Below, piece after piece: positions 55,996-64,000 of a stretch of 64,000 nucleotides of DNA; the first letter of the stretch is position 1; every line of letters starts with the position of its first letter. The stretch is from Ilyomonas limi. GTDB taxonomy: Bacteria > Bacteroidota > Bacteroidia > Chitinophagales > Chitinophagaceae. The position numbers were made by a program, and so were the translations under genes. The notes beneath the pieces are model-generated. The model was not told the DNA's origin and searched no databases. It was given only the letters and a program-made list of their open reading frames with translations. The DNA lies in assembly GCF_005233845.1 (NCBI RefSeq), contig NZ_SZQL01000004.1, positions 77,501 to 141,500 of the forward strand. Direction: 5' to 3'.

Positions 55996-56048
55996 AACTG
56001 ATTATACTGATGAGGTAGGCTTACATTTATTCATCAGTATAATCAGTT
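55996..56048. repeat. 18-bp inverted repeat with a third partial copy
   Basis: AACTGATTATACTGATGA (55996-56013) is exactly complementary to 56031-56048, with a 17-nt loop. A third similar stretch, TCATTAGTATAATCTGAA, follows at 56051. It lies just past the icd stop on the minus strand and could act as its terminator, but there is no T tract. Confidence 0.6.
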
Positions 56049-56074
56049 ATTCATTAGTATAATCTGAAATCCTA

Positions 56075-57283
56075 CTATTTATTAAGCTTTGCTTTCAGGT
56101 TCTTGTCCAGTTCTTCCAGAAATTCTTCGGTATATAGGTAATCTTTACCATGCTCCACTTTTGGCTTGATGGTAATGGCTAGATCTTTGGTCATTTTACC
56201 ACTTTCCACTGTTTCTATACACACCTGTTCCAATGCATGACAAAAGTTTATTAATTCCTGGTTGCTGTCCAGCTTACCACGAAACTCCAGCCCGCGTGTC
56301 CACGCAAAAATGGAAGCGATAGGATTAGTAGAAGTAGGATTGCCTTTCTGATGCTCGCGGTAATGGCGCGTTACCGTGCCATGTGCAGCTTCAGCTTCCA
56401 TTGTTTGCCCATCAGGCGTTACCAGTGTAGAAGTCATTAAACCTAAACTGCCAAAGCCTTGTGCTACGGTATCGCTCTGCACATCGCCATCATAGTTTTT
56501 ACAAGCCCATACAAAGTTGCCATTCCATTTTAGCGCGCTTGCCACCATGTCGTCAATGAGACGGTGTTCGTAGTGCACATCGGGAAACTCTTTGCTTACT
56601 TCCTCGAAAATATCTTTGAAGCGGCCATCATATTTTTTAAGAATAGTGTTTTTGGTAGAAAGATACAGCGGCCAGCCTTTACTCTTAGCCTGATTGAAAC
56701 AAGCATGTGCAAAACCTCGGATACTTTCATCGGTGTTGTACATGGCTAAAGCCACACCATCGCCTTTAAAATTATATACTTCATATTCCTGGGAGTTGCC
56801 GTCTTCGCCCTCAAACTTTATAATCAGTTTGCCTTTGCCTTTAGTTACAAAATCGGTGGCGCGGTACTGGTCGCCAAACGCATGACGGCCAATGCAAATG
56901 GGCGCTGTCCAGTTGGGCACCAGGCGCGGTACATTGCTGCACACAATTGGTTCGCGAAATACAGTACCATCCAAAATATTACGAATGGTGCCATTAGGGC
57001 TTTTCCACATTTGCTTAAGGTTAAATTCCTTTACACGGGCTTCATCTGGCGTAATAGTGGCACATTTAATACCTACGCCATATTGTTTAATAGCATTAGC
57101 CGCATCTATCGTTACCTGGTCGTTGGTTTCGTCGCGGTGCTCAATACCGAGATCATAATATTTTATATCCACATCAATGTATGGAAGAATGAGTTTGTCT
57201 TTGATGAACTTCCAGATGATGCGCGTCATTTCATCGCCATCCAGCTCTACCACCGGGTTTGCTACTTTAATTTTTTCAGCCAT
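56075..57283 (-). CDS. icd: NADP-dependent isocitrate dehydrogenase (eukaryotic-type)
   Basis: 402 residues, the dimeric class II type shared with eukaryotes, rather than the E. coli-type Icd. The N-terminus is [14 protein letters not shown]. Substrate-binding residues are in [21 protein letters not shown]. The metal site Asp lies in the [24 protein letters not shown] segment. The NADP site is [10 protein letters not shown], followed by [18 protein letters not shown]. It makes 2-oxoglutarate and NADPH in the TCA cycle. Single gene, with a TACATTTG element 40 nt upstream on its strand. Confidence 0.96.
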   Translation of the reverse strand: MAEKIKVANPVVELDGDEMTRIIWKFIKDKLILPYIDVDIKYYDLGIEHRDETNDQVTIDAANAIKQYGVGIKCATITPDEARVKEFNLKQMWKSPNGTIRNILDGTVFREPIVCSNVPRLVPNWTAPICIGRHAFGDQYRATDFVTKGKGKLIIKFEGEDGNSQEYEVYNFKGDGVALAMYNTDESIRGFAHACFNQAKSKGWPLYLSTKNTILKKYDGRFKDIFEEVSKEFPDVHYEHRLIDDMVASALKWNGNFVWACKNYDGDVQSDTVAQGFGSLGLMTSTLVTPDGQTMEAEAAHGTVTRHYREHQKGNPTSTNPIASIFAWTRGLEFRGKLDSNQELINFCHALEQVCIETVESGKMTKDLAITIKPKVEHGKDYLYTEEFLEELDKNLKAKLNK

Positions 57284-57322
57284 TGGTTTTTGTTTTTATA
57301 TAGGTAAAAAATAAACGGGTAG

Positions 57323-57330
57323 CAAATGTA
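57323..57330 (-). promoter_or_regulatory. Probable -7 element of icd
   Basis: CAAATGTA on the plus strand reads TACATTTG on the minus strand, 40 nt before the icd start. The -33 part is not clear. Confidence 0.4.
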
Positions 57331-57963
57331 ATGCTTATGTATGATGTTAGAAATCGTTTTGAAACAGGATGCGTTCAATAAAATTTTATTGTTTCAGGCG
57401 GCTAAGTTTACTTAAAGAACATACCTGCAAATAGTACACATATTTAACAACTATCTAAGTTGCGGTATGCAAACAATGCTTTCGGCAAAATAAAATGTAG
57501 TATTATTCACTTAATAATTGTCTTTTATACAAGAACTTATATGGAACCTGCTCAGAGTTTTTTCGTAAGTTATTGATTTTGAAAACAGTAATAATTTTTA
57601 GAGAAAAACAGAATCATTAAGAGACAATCTATTGCGAAAAACTCTAAATAAGTTTATGTATTGTAAAGATCGGTGCTTGTATTACTCTAATTTTAAAATT
57701 AATGTGTGATTATTCGACATACAATATCTTCGTCCGCCCGAAGTGAGAAACCAATACTTTTACTTTTTAGCGAATGTAAATAGCGTTCGGTATTACTTCC
57801 ATGTATGTTACCTATGAGAAAACCTGCTTCATGTTTACCAATAGACATCTTTAGTAATAGAATAGGGTATGCATAATATCAAAAAGGGAATTAAGCAGCA
57901 ACGCACAAATATTTATATTATTAAATTCCATAGCATGAATCCAAAGTCCACTTATCCCGAAAT
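57331..57963. other. Long AT-rich intergenic region before the SusCD locus
   Basis: About 630 nt between icd and the SusC gene. No coding ORF, tRNA or strong hairpin was found. It probably holds control sequences for the SusCD operon. Confidence 0.45.
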
Positions 57964-57971
57964 TACATTTG
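57964..57971 (+). promoter_or_regulatory. Possible -7 element of the SusC operon
   Basis: TACATTTG, about 106 nt before the SusC ATG. There is no obvious -33 TTG at the right distance. Confidence 0.3.
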
Positions 57972-58076
57972 CTTTTTATAATAAGCCTCCTCCGCTATTC
58001 TTCTGTCTTACAGGCTCTCTTTTACATTTCAACATATCTTTTTAAAATACCTACTATTTTACTTAAAAGCTACTCT

Positions 58077-61046
58077 ATGATAACAAAACGAATTTTCCGC
58101 ATTGTGCTAATTGGTATATTATATTTTTATGCTTTTAATGGCTTTGCACAGGAAACTCAAAAGACAGTTACCGGTACAGTAACCGACTCTACCGGTACTC
58201 CGGTTGCCAATGCTTCTGTTTTAATAAAAGGCACTAAAACAGGTACACAAACCGCTTCGAATGGTACTTTTTCTTTAAATGTTCCTGCCGGCGCTACTAC
58301 TTTGGTTGTTAGTTCTATTGGATTTGAAAATGAGGAAGTACCTATTGGTGACGGATCTGTTACTGTTACTTTAAAAGCAAGCAGTGAATCACTGGCTAAC
58401 GTAACGGTTGTTTCTGTTGGTTATGGCACGTTAAATAAAAGAGAAGTCTCCAGTGCCATTACACACTTATCTGCCAATGACCTCACAAAGGTTGCCAGCA
58501 ACAGTCCTTTAATGTCAATACAAGGCAAAGTAGCAGGATTATCTGTAACTAATACGGCTGCTGCAGACCCCAATTCAACGCCCAGTATTCAGTTAAGAGG
58601 TGTTTCTTCGCGCAATGCAGGCTTAGGTCCGCTCTATGTGATTAATGGCATACCGGGCGGGAACATTGATAATATTAATCAAAACGATATTGAATCTATA
58701 GATGTATTAAAAGGAGGTGCAGCTTCGGCCATTTACGGAACACGTGGTAGTAATGGTGTAATTGTGATTACTACAAAAAAAGGCACATCGGAGCCGCATA
58801 CTTTTTATGAAGGCTACGGCTCCTTTGACTATGCCACCAACAAACTGCATGTGCTTTCTAAAGAAGATTTTTTAGCAAATAAGCGCGGTATTGATTATGG
58901 CGGCAATACTGATTGGATGAAGGCTGTTAGCAGAAATCCCGCCTTTACTCAAAAGCATACGCTACAATTTTCTGGCGGCAGCAGCAGAACAAATTACTTT
59001 GCTTCTGCTGATTACAGGAACGCACAAGGCATTGACCTGAGAGCATCCAAAGAAGAATATGGCGGCCGTGTTAACCTCAATCATACCTCAGCCAATAATT
59101 TGTACACCGTTACTTTAAATGTGGCGCCTCGGTACGCCAAAACCAATGTAGCAGATTACAGTGGTTTCAATTATGCTTTAACGCTGAATCCAACACTGCC
59201 AATTTATGACAGTGCAGGAAGATATGCTTATATCACTACCGGCTTTTTTGCTAACAACCCGGTAGAGGCTGCCAAAACGGTGCTTAGCCAGCAGCAGATA
59301 AAAGAACTGGATATAAGCGGCTCTTTTAAGCTCAATATCCTTAAAAATTTAAGCACAACGGCTACTGTGGGCGAGGTTAGCCGTTCCTTAAGAAGCCTGT
59401 ATTTTACTCCCTCCACCAATACCACGGTGGTTTTTGGTACCGGGCGAAATACGGCACAACAAAAGTTAGATGAAGATGATCAGAAAAGCTTTGAATGGAT
59501 AGGTAATTACTCCTTAGATATTCAAAAGCATTCTTTTAAATTATTGGGTGGTTATTCTTATCAACTCTTTACATCCTCCGGCTTTAATGCGTCCAATGAG
59601 GATTTCCCTTCTGATGTACTTACTTATAATAATTTGGGTACCGGTATCTGGAATTTGGAAGAAGGTATAAATGGGGTAGGCTCTTACAAGAACAGTTCGA
59701 AACTGATCGCATTTTTCGGAAGACTGAATTATGACTTTAACAAGAAGTATTATTTATCTGGCAGCCTGCGGCGCGAAGGTTCTTCCAAATTCGGCATAAA
59801 TAATAAGTGGGGCTATTTTCCGGCAGCATCTGTTGCCTGGCGGATAGACCAGGAGGCATTTATGCAGAATATTTCCTGGTTAAGCGGGTTGAAATTAAGA
59901 GCGGATTATGGTGTAACAGGTAATCAGGACTTTGGTAATTATCTTTCGTTGGATACTTACAGCGGTTACGGCTATTATGTGTTTAATGGAGTAACCTATC
60001 AGGTGTGGGGACCAAGCCAGAATACCAATTACGACCTTCGCTGGGAAAAAGCAATCAATTTTAACGTGGGGGTTGACTTTGAACTGTTGAAGAATAGAAT
60101 CTCCGGAAGTCTGAACTATTACATACGTACCAATAAAGATTTGCTGGGATATTATTCGGTGCCCAATCCGCCCAATATTCAGGGAACAACTTATGCAAAT
60201 GTGGGTACCATGAAGAATTCGGGGCTTGAAATACAGATTAGTGCCAGTGCGGTAAAGAGTAAAAACTTCAGTTACGATGTTTCTTTTGCAGGTGCTACCA
60301 ACAGCAATAAATTTGTTTCTTTTTCTAACGACCTCTTTAAAGGCCAAACCTATATTGATGTAGTGGGTATGCCTGCACCAGGTTCGCCCGGTACTGTTCA
60401 GCGGCTACAGGAAGGTACCAGAATAGGAAGCTTTTATTCACTTAAATCTGCCGGTTATGATGTGTTTGGCAGATTGCTGGTATATGATAAGGAAGGCAAA
60501 ATCATTCCTGCCAATTCGGCTACCAACGATGATAAGCAATTTACAGGCAATGGCTTGCCTAAGTTTACAGCAAGTCTCGGCAATACCTTCCGGTACAAAA
60601 ACTGGGATTTGAGCATCTTTTTGCGAGGCGCCTTTGGTTACGATTTGTTCAATATTTATGCTTTTTATTTGGGCACTCCTGCGGCGCAGGCAGATGCAAA
60701 CGTGCTTACATCGGCTTACGATGGTGGTAAATATTCAAAGCTTACCAATGCGGCTACTTATTCCTCGTTATCTGATTACTTTTTGGAACCGGGTGATTTT
60801 GTAAAGATTGATAATGTGATGCTGGGCTATACAAAGTCCATTACATCCAAATATATTCGCTCTGTACGTGTGTATGCTTCCAGCAGAAACCTGTACACGT
60901 TTACCAAATTTACCGGCGGCGACCCCGACCTGATACAGGTGAACGGATTGTACCCAGGCATCAATCTCAATGGTGATAATAATGGTACGCTCAACTATTA
61001 TCCGTCCACCATACAGGTGCTCTTTGGTCTTCAAGTTAATTTCTAA
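58077..61046 (+). CDS. SusC/RagA-family TonB-dependent outer-membrane transporter
   Basis: 989 residues from ATG 58077, chosen because the signal peptide ITKRIFRIVLIGILYFYAFNGFAQ begins there; upstream in-frame TTG at 57969 is unlikely. Order: carboxypeptidase-like beta-sandwich (KTVTGTVTDSTGTPVANASV, about 25-105), plug domain with QLRGVSSRNAGLGPLYVING and the family motif IDVLKGGAASAIYGTRGSNG, then the 22-strand barrel ending in IQVLFGLQVNF. It imports a glycan or peptide with the SusD lipoprotein as lid, powered by TonB. It lacks an STN domain, so no direct FecR-type signalling is expected. The substrate is unknown, as no hydrolase is encoded in the locus. Confidence 0.95.
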   Translation: MITKRIFRIVLIGILYFYAFNGFAQETQKTVTGTVTDSTGTPVANASVLIKGTKTGTQTASNGTFSLNVPAGATTLVVSSIGFENEEVPIGDGSVTVTLKASSESLANVTVVSVGYGTLNKREVSSAITHLSANDLTKVASNSPLMSIQGKVAGLSVTNTAAADPNSTPSIQLRGVSSRNAGLGPLYVINGIPGGNIDNINQNDIESIDVLKGGAASAIYGTRGSNGVIVITTKKGTSEPHTFYEGYGSFDYATNKLHVLSKEDFLANKRGIDYGGNTDWMKAVSRNPAFTQKHTLQFSGGSSRTNYFASADYRNAQGIDLRASKEEYGGRVNLNHTSANNLYTVTLNVAPRYAKTNVADYSGFNYALTLNPTLPIYDSAGRYAYITTGFFANNPVEAAKTVLSQQQIKELDISGSFKLNILKNLSTTATVGEVSRSLRSLYFTPSTNTTVVFGTGRNTAQQKLDEDDQKSFEWIGNYSLDIQKHSFKLLGGYSYQLFTSSGFNASNEDFPSDVLTYNNLGTGIWNLEEGINGVGSYKNSSKLIAFFGRLNYDFNKKYYLSGSLRREGSSKFGINNKWGYFPAASVAWRIDQEAFMQNISWLSGLKLRADYGVTGNQDFGNYLSLDTYSGYGYYVFNGVTYQVWGPSQNTNYDLRWEKAINFNVGVDFELLKNRISGSLNYYIRTNKDLLGYYSVPNPPNIQGTTYANVGTMKNSGLEIQISASAVKSKNFSYDVSFAGATNSNKFVSFSNDLFKGQTYIDVVGMPAPGSPGTVQRLQEGTRIGSFYSLKSAGYDVFGRLLVYDKEGKIIPANSATNDDKQFTGNGLPKFTASLGNTFRYKNWDLSIFLRGAFGYDLFNIYAFYLGTPAAQADANVLTSAYDGGKYSKLTNAATYSSLSDYFLEPGDFVKIDNVMLGYTKSITSKYIRSVRVYASSRNLYTFTKFTGGDPDLIQVNGLYPGINLNGDNNGTLNYYPSTIQVLFGLQVNF

Positions 61047-61066
61047 GCTTAAAATTTATTTTGAAA

Positions 61067-62794
61067 ATGATAAGTAATAATAATTTAAATAAGTGCATGA
61101 AAAGTGCAGTTCTTGTGGTGTTGCTTTTGTCTTTCGGATGCACCAAACTGGATGAACAGTTATATGATAGAATAACATCGGAGAATTTTTTGCAAACAAA
61201 GAACGATGTAACAAGAGATTTTTTAAGGGCTTTTGAACATAGTTACTGGAGCATCCAGGGCAACAACCTGTTTACATTGCAGGAAGATGCCGGCGACCAG
61301 ATTATGACACCCAACAGGCAGGGCGACTGGTTTGATGGCGGACAGTATCAACGCCTGCATTATCATACCTGGACACCCAATGATGGCTATACGAGTGACG
61401 GATGGAATGCACTTTATCAGGGGGTTAATCTTGCCACCAACTCGCTGGAAGATTTGGAGAGCATTACCGATCCTGCAAAATTTAGCATGACACAGGCAGA
61501 ACTGGATGATCTGACGGCAGAACTACATACACTCCGCGCATGGTTGTACATCCGGCTGTTTGATTTATACCGGAATATTGAAATCATTACAAAGGTGAAA
61601 GGCGAAACAGAAGGTGTACCACAATCTACACCAGAAGAAACTTTTGCATTTATTGAAAGGGAACTGCAGGAAGCCATTCCCAAGCTGCCAACCAACGATG
61701 ATTTGGGCGAAAATGCCATTGGCAGATGGACAAAGGGCGGAGCTGCAGCACTGCTGGTACGTTTATATTTAAACGCTAAGGTATATATTGGAACTGACCG
61801 GTTTGCTGATTGTGCTGCAATATGCCAGGATATTATTGATGGTAAATATGGCACCTATGCGCTGGAGACAAGATGGGATGCTCCATTCGATTATAATAAT
61901 GCGCAGTCTAAGGAAACTGTTTTTGGCTTCCCGGGCAGCTTTGGTCTTACACACTGGCAATATACTGGAGGCATGTACTGGTGGATGCTGCCTTACCAGG
62001 CGCCGAGATACTTTGGTTTTACCGATTTTGGAGATGCTAATCCAAAATATGCCATGCAACCCGGCAGAAACGTGGACAGCGTGGAATATACTTTCAACTT
62101 AGGTAAGCCTTTCATTAAATTTCAGAAATATCCGGATGATTACCGCCTCAAAAAGTATAAGAATTTAGGCAACAGTACAAGAGAAGGTATGTTTTTATAT
62201 GGTTATCTTCCGTATATCAATTCTAATGGAGAGCAGGATACGGTGAGAGGTAATAAAGGTTCTTATCCTTTATACTTCAGAGACCAGGTAGGGATGTTTT
62301 TAGATGCGAAGCCGGGCACTGAAATAGCAGATAAAGAATCGGATATGAACCATGCCGATCACAATTCAGGCATATTCCCGGTTAAATATCCTTATTATCC
62401 AAGCGATGACCCCAATAAAATATCCTCTGCCTACGCAGAAATCAGGCTTGCAGAAATTTATTACTCGCTGGCAGAATGTAAATACCGGGCTGGTGATAAA
62501 GCGGGTGCTGCAGTACTTTTGAACGCAGTAAGGGCACGTAATTATCCTGCCGGTTCTCCGAGCCTGTACAGTGCAGATGGCAGCCAGTTAACCGATCAGG
62601 AAATGATTGATGAATGGGGGCGTGAATTTTTGGCAGAAGGCAGAAGGCGCACAGACCTTATACGCTGGGGTGTATTCAATACTGGCACTTGGTGGGATAA
62701 ACAACCGGATGGAGATACGCACACACAGATTTATCCTATTGGTCAGAATGTACTTAACAGTTCTCCTCAGTTAAAACAAAACCCAGGTTATTAA
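61067..62794 (+). CDS. SusD/RagB-family outer-membrane lipoprotein
   Basis: 575 residues from ATG 61067; a TTG at 61061 lies two codons before. The lipoprotein signal is KSAVLVVLLLSFGC (lipobox Cys near residue 25). The SusD fold has an N-terminal TPR-like domain with LHTLRAWLYIRLFDLYRN and a C-terminal domain with EIRLAEIYYSLAECKYRAGDK and LAEGRRRTDLIRWGVF. It forms the substrate-binding lid on SusC. It lies 20 nt after the SusC stop, same operon. Confidence 0.95.
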   Translation: MISNNNLNKCMKSAVLVVLLLSFGCTKLDEQLYDRITSENFLQTKNDVTRDFLRAFEHSYWSIQGNNLFTLQEDAGDQIMTPNRQGDWFDGGQYQRLHYHTWTPNDGYTSDGWNALYQGVNLATNSLEDLESITDPAKFSMTQAELDDLTAELHTLRAWLYIRLFDLYRNIEIITKVKGETEGVPQSTPEETFAFIERELQEAIPKLPTNDDLGENAIGRWTKGGAAALLVRLYLNAKVYIGTDRFADCAAICQDIIDGKYGTYALETRWDAPFDYNNAQSKETVFGFPGSFGLTHWQYTGGMYWWMLPYQAPRYFGFTDFGDANPKYAMQPGRNVDSVEYTFNLGKPFIKFQKYPDDYRLKKYKNLGNSTREGMFLYGYLPYINSNGEQDTVRGNKGSYPLYFRDQVGMFLDAKPGTEIADKESDMNHADHNSGIFPVKYPYYPSDDPNKISSAYAEIRLAEIYYSLAECKYRAGDKAGAAVLLNAVRARNYPAGSPSLYSADGSQLTDQEMIDEWGREFLAEGRRRTDLIRWGVFNTGTWWDKQPDGDTHTQIYPIGQNVLNSSPQLKQNPGY

Positions 62795-62911
62795 AATCTT
62801 GCCTGTTTGAAATGTAGGTTCTGTTAGATGTTAAATGTAAATGCTAACTACACTTTTGAGTCACAAACAACATGTTGTTGAACGATTCATCAAAACTCAA
62901 AAACGTTAATA

Positions 62912-63391
62912 ATGAAAAAAATAAAAGTATCAAATATGGATAAAAGCAGGTACATCTCCATGCTTATAACAAGAAATGTACTGCTGCTTGTTATAGGTTT
63001 TTCGTTCTTTGGAGTATCCTGTAAAAAGGAGATAAAGGCAGGTCCGCCAATAGCATTGACCTACGACCAGGTGTACATGGTAGGCAATGCTACCTCCGTT
63101 GGATGGGATATTAATAATGCTATCCCTATGACTCCCACCTCCGGCAATCCGAATGAATTTACCTGGGAAGGACCTTTGTATGCTGGTGAAATTAAGTTTC
63201 CAACAGCCTTAAGCTGGACTTCCGATACATTTATGTCGGCAACTGCGGGGCAGTCAATTACTGATAATAAAGCTTTGCTTGCATTAAACGGTAATCCCGA
63301 TTACCACTGGGTTTTAGCTGATGCAGATGCAGGTAATTATAAAATAACGCTTAACACAAAGGACCAGACTGTTACTTTTCAAAAAGAATAA
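62912..63391 (+). CDS. Short SusE/SusF-like surface lipoprotein
   Basis: 159 residues. Lipoprotein signal LLLVIGFSFFGVSC (lipobox Cys near residue 37). The mature part is one beta-sandwich domain of the SusE/SusF carbohydrate-binding type: YMVGNATSVGWDINNAIPM, WEGPLYAGEIKFPTAL, YHWVLADADAGNYKITLNT. SusE and SusF usually carry two or three such domains after an N-terminal one; here only one is present, so it is a minimal version. It binds glycan at the cell surface and completes the SusCD operon, which ends with a strong hairpin. Confidence 0.82.
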   Translation: MKKIKVSNMDKSRYISMLITRNVLLLVIGFSFFGVSCKKEIKAGPPIALTYDQVYMVGNATSVGWDINNAIPMTPTSGNPNEFTWEGPLYAGEIKFPTALSWTSDTFMSATAGQSITDNKALLALNGNPDYHWVLADADAGNYKITLNTKDQTVTFQKE

Positions 63392-63432
63392 CAGCATTAG
63401 CGATTAGGTAATTTTTATTTTCAACCAGTATA

Positions 63433-63472
63433 AATATAAACCGTATTGCCGCGCGGCAATACGGTTTATATT
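63433..63472 (+). terminator. Terminator of the SusCD operon
   Basis: A perfect 40-nt palindrome built on AATATAAACCGTATTGCCGC and its complement, 41 nt past the last gene. It could also serve the convergent gene at 63558. Confidence 0.85.
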
Positions 63473-63557
63473 AGGTATAGTGCCCATTCCCTTGTTTTCT
63501 CCTGGTATTATCAATAGCTTCTGCCTTTACCAACAGCAGGACGTGATAAGAAAAGCA

Positions 63558-64000
63558 TCAGCTCACAATCAGCACCGGTATTGTTAATCTATGCCGCACC
63601 TGGTCAACCGTAGCGCCATATACATAATCCTTAAGACCCTTGTGCCGGTGAGCACCGAGCACCAGCATATCTGCTCTTTCCGTCTTTACAATACGCAATA
63701 TTTCATCTACTCTGTCTTTGTAGCCTAAAGCAGTCTTTACATCATAACCCAGCTCTGTTAATTGCCACGCATAATCTTCCAACTGTTGCTGGTCGTTGCG
63801 GGTTTCGTAGTCATCGGCAGCTTCGCCGGAGTAATTAGCTGCCACCGTTTCTACAATGTGCATCAGTACATAGCTGGCATGTTGTTGTCCTTGTTTAAGT
63901 GCATAGGCAATTAGCTTTTCATCCAGATTACTGAAATCGAGCGCTATGGCAATGCGGTTTGTTTGCGGTATATCCAGGTTTTGCAATCGCTTTTCTTCGC
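63558..64000 (-). CDS. Universal stress protein (UspA) domain, 5' end outside the window
   Basis: The visible part is about 147 residues and forms a whole Usp domain: IAIALDFSNLDEKLIAYALK at the start, VLMHIVET, VKTALGYKDRVDEILRIV and the ATP-binding signature VLGAHRHKGLKDYVYG ending with TIPVLIVS. The reading frame stays open to the window edge (residues EEKRLQN before the first possible TTG at 63986), so the true start is outside. It may be a lone Usp protein or the C-terminal domain of a transporter; in this phylum Usp domains are found at the end of some metal transporters. This cannot be settled here. Confidence 0.85.
   Translation of the reverse strand, partial: EEKRLQNLDIPQTNRIAIALDFSNLDEKLIAYALKQGQQHASYVLMHIVETVAANYSGEAADDYETRNDQQQLEDYAWQLTELGYDVKTALGYKDRVDEILRIVKTERADMLVLGAHRHKGLKDYVYGATVDQVRHRLTIPVLIVS

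Overview
The window is chromosomal DNA from a member of the Bacteroidota, most probably family Chitinophagaceae. The signs are two proteins with type IX secretion / gliding-motility C-terminal domains (one next to a PorP/SprF gene), a SusC/SusD pair, the Bacteroidota promoter form TTG-N17-20-TAnnTTTG before several genes, almost no Shine-Dalgarno sequences, and a large set of genes typical of this clade. No phage, plasmid backbone or CRISPR array is visible.

Layout. 1-3660: the end of an rRNA operon (16S 3' end, tRNA-Ile, tRNA-Ala, 23S, 5S, terminator). 3725-4575: a decayed gene. 4.7-15 kb: housekeeping genes (RRM RNA-binding protein, EF-P, acetyl-CoA carboxylase subunits accB and accC, Prc protease, PafA-like phosphatase, an alpha-oxoamine synthase). 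14.8-25.5 kb: two T9SS-type secreted proteins and a PorP/SprF protein, with recG, a TPR protein and an Asp-rich protein between them. 25.6-28.3 kb: a helical-repeat protein, an amino-acid permease and a DUF2905 protein.

28.4-30.8 kb is the accessory spot. A tRNA-Thr gene is followed 1.4 kb downstream by a 46-bp copy of its own 3' half. This brackets a mini-element with one recognisable gene and no integrase. An IS5-family element lies just outside it. 30.9-34 kb: two tandem secreted paralogues, a membrane protein and a DUF3347 protein. 34-39.7 kb: purK, then a DNA-repair block (ATP-dependent ligase and its associated exonuclease, divergent from a UmuC-type polymerase). 39.7-42 kb: a DUF4142 lipoprotein, a 1-Cys peroxiredoxin and an APS reductase; the last two share an upstream motif. 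42-49 kb: a type-B esterase, a GH53 galactanase lipoprotein and clpB. 49.4-53.3 kb: lysA, an Mla-type ABC ATPase, a ComA-like phosphosulfolactate synthase and aroE. 53.4-57.3 kb: an HNH fragment, a beta-barrel protein, a Crp-family regulator, a DinB-family protein, a YdcZ-type transporter and NADP-isocitrate dehydrogenase. 58-63.4 kb: a small SusC-SusD-SusE/F-like uptake locus without a glycoside hydrolase. A universal-stress-protein domain runs off the right edge.

Most genes are in short transcription units closed by strong hairpins. The best candidates for something new are the integrase-less tRNA-Thr element and its cargo, the EF-P with an unusual TARA loop carrying Arg32, and the motif shared by the peroxiredoxin and APS reductase genes. 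No complete undescribed multi-gene system is evident.
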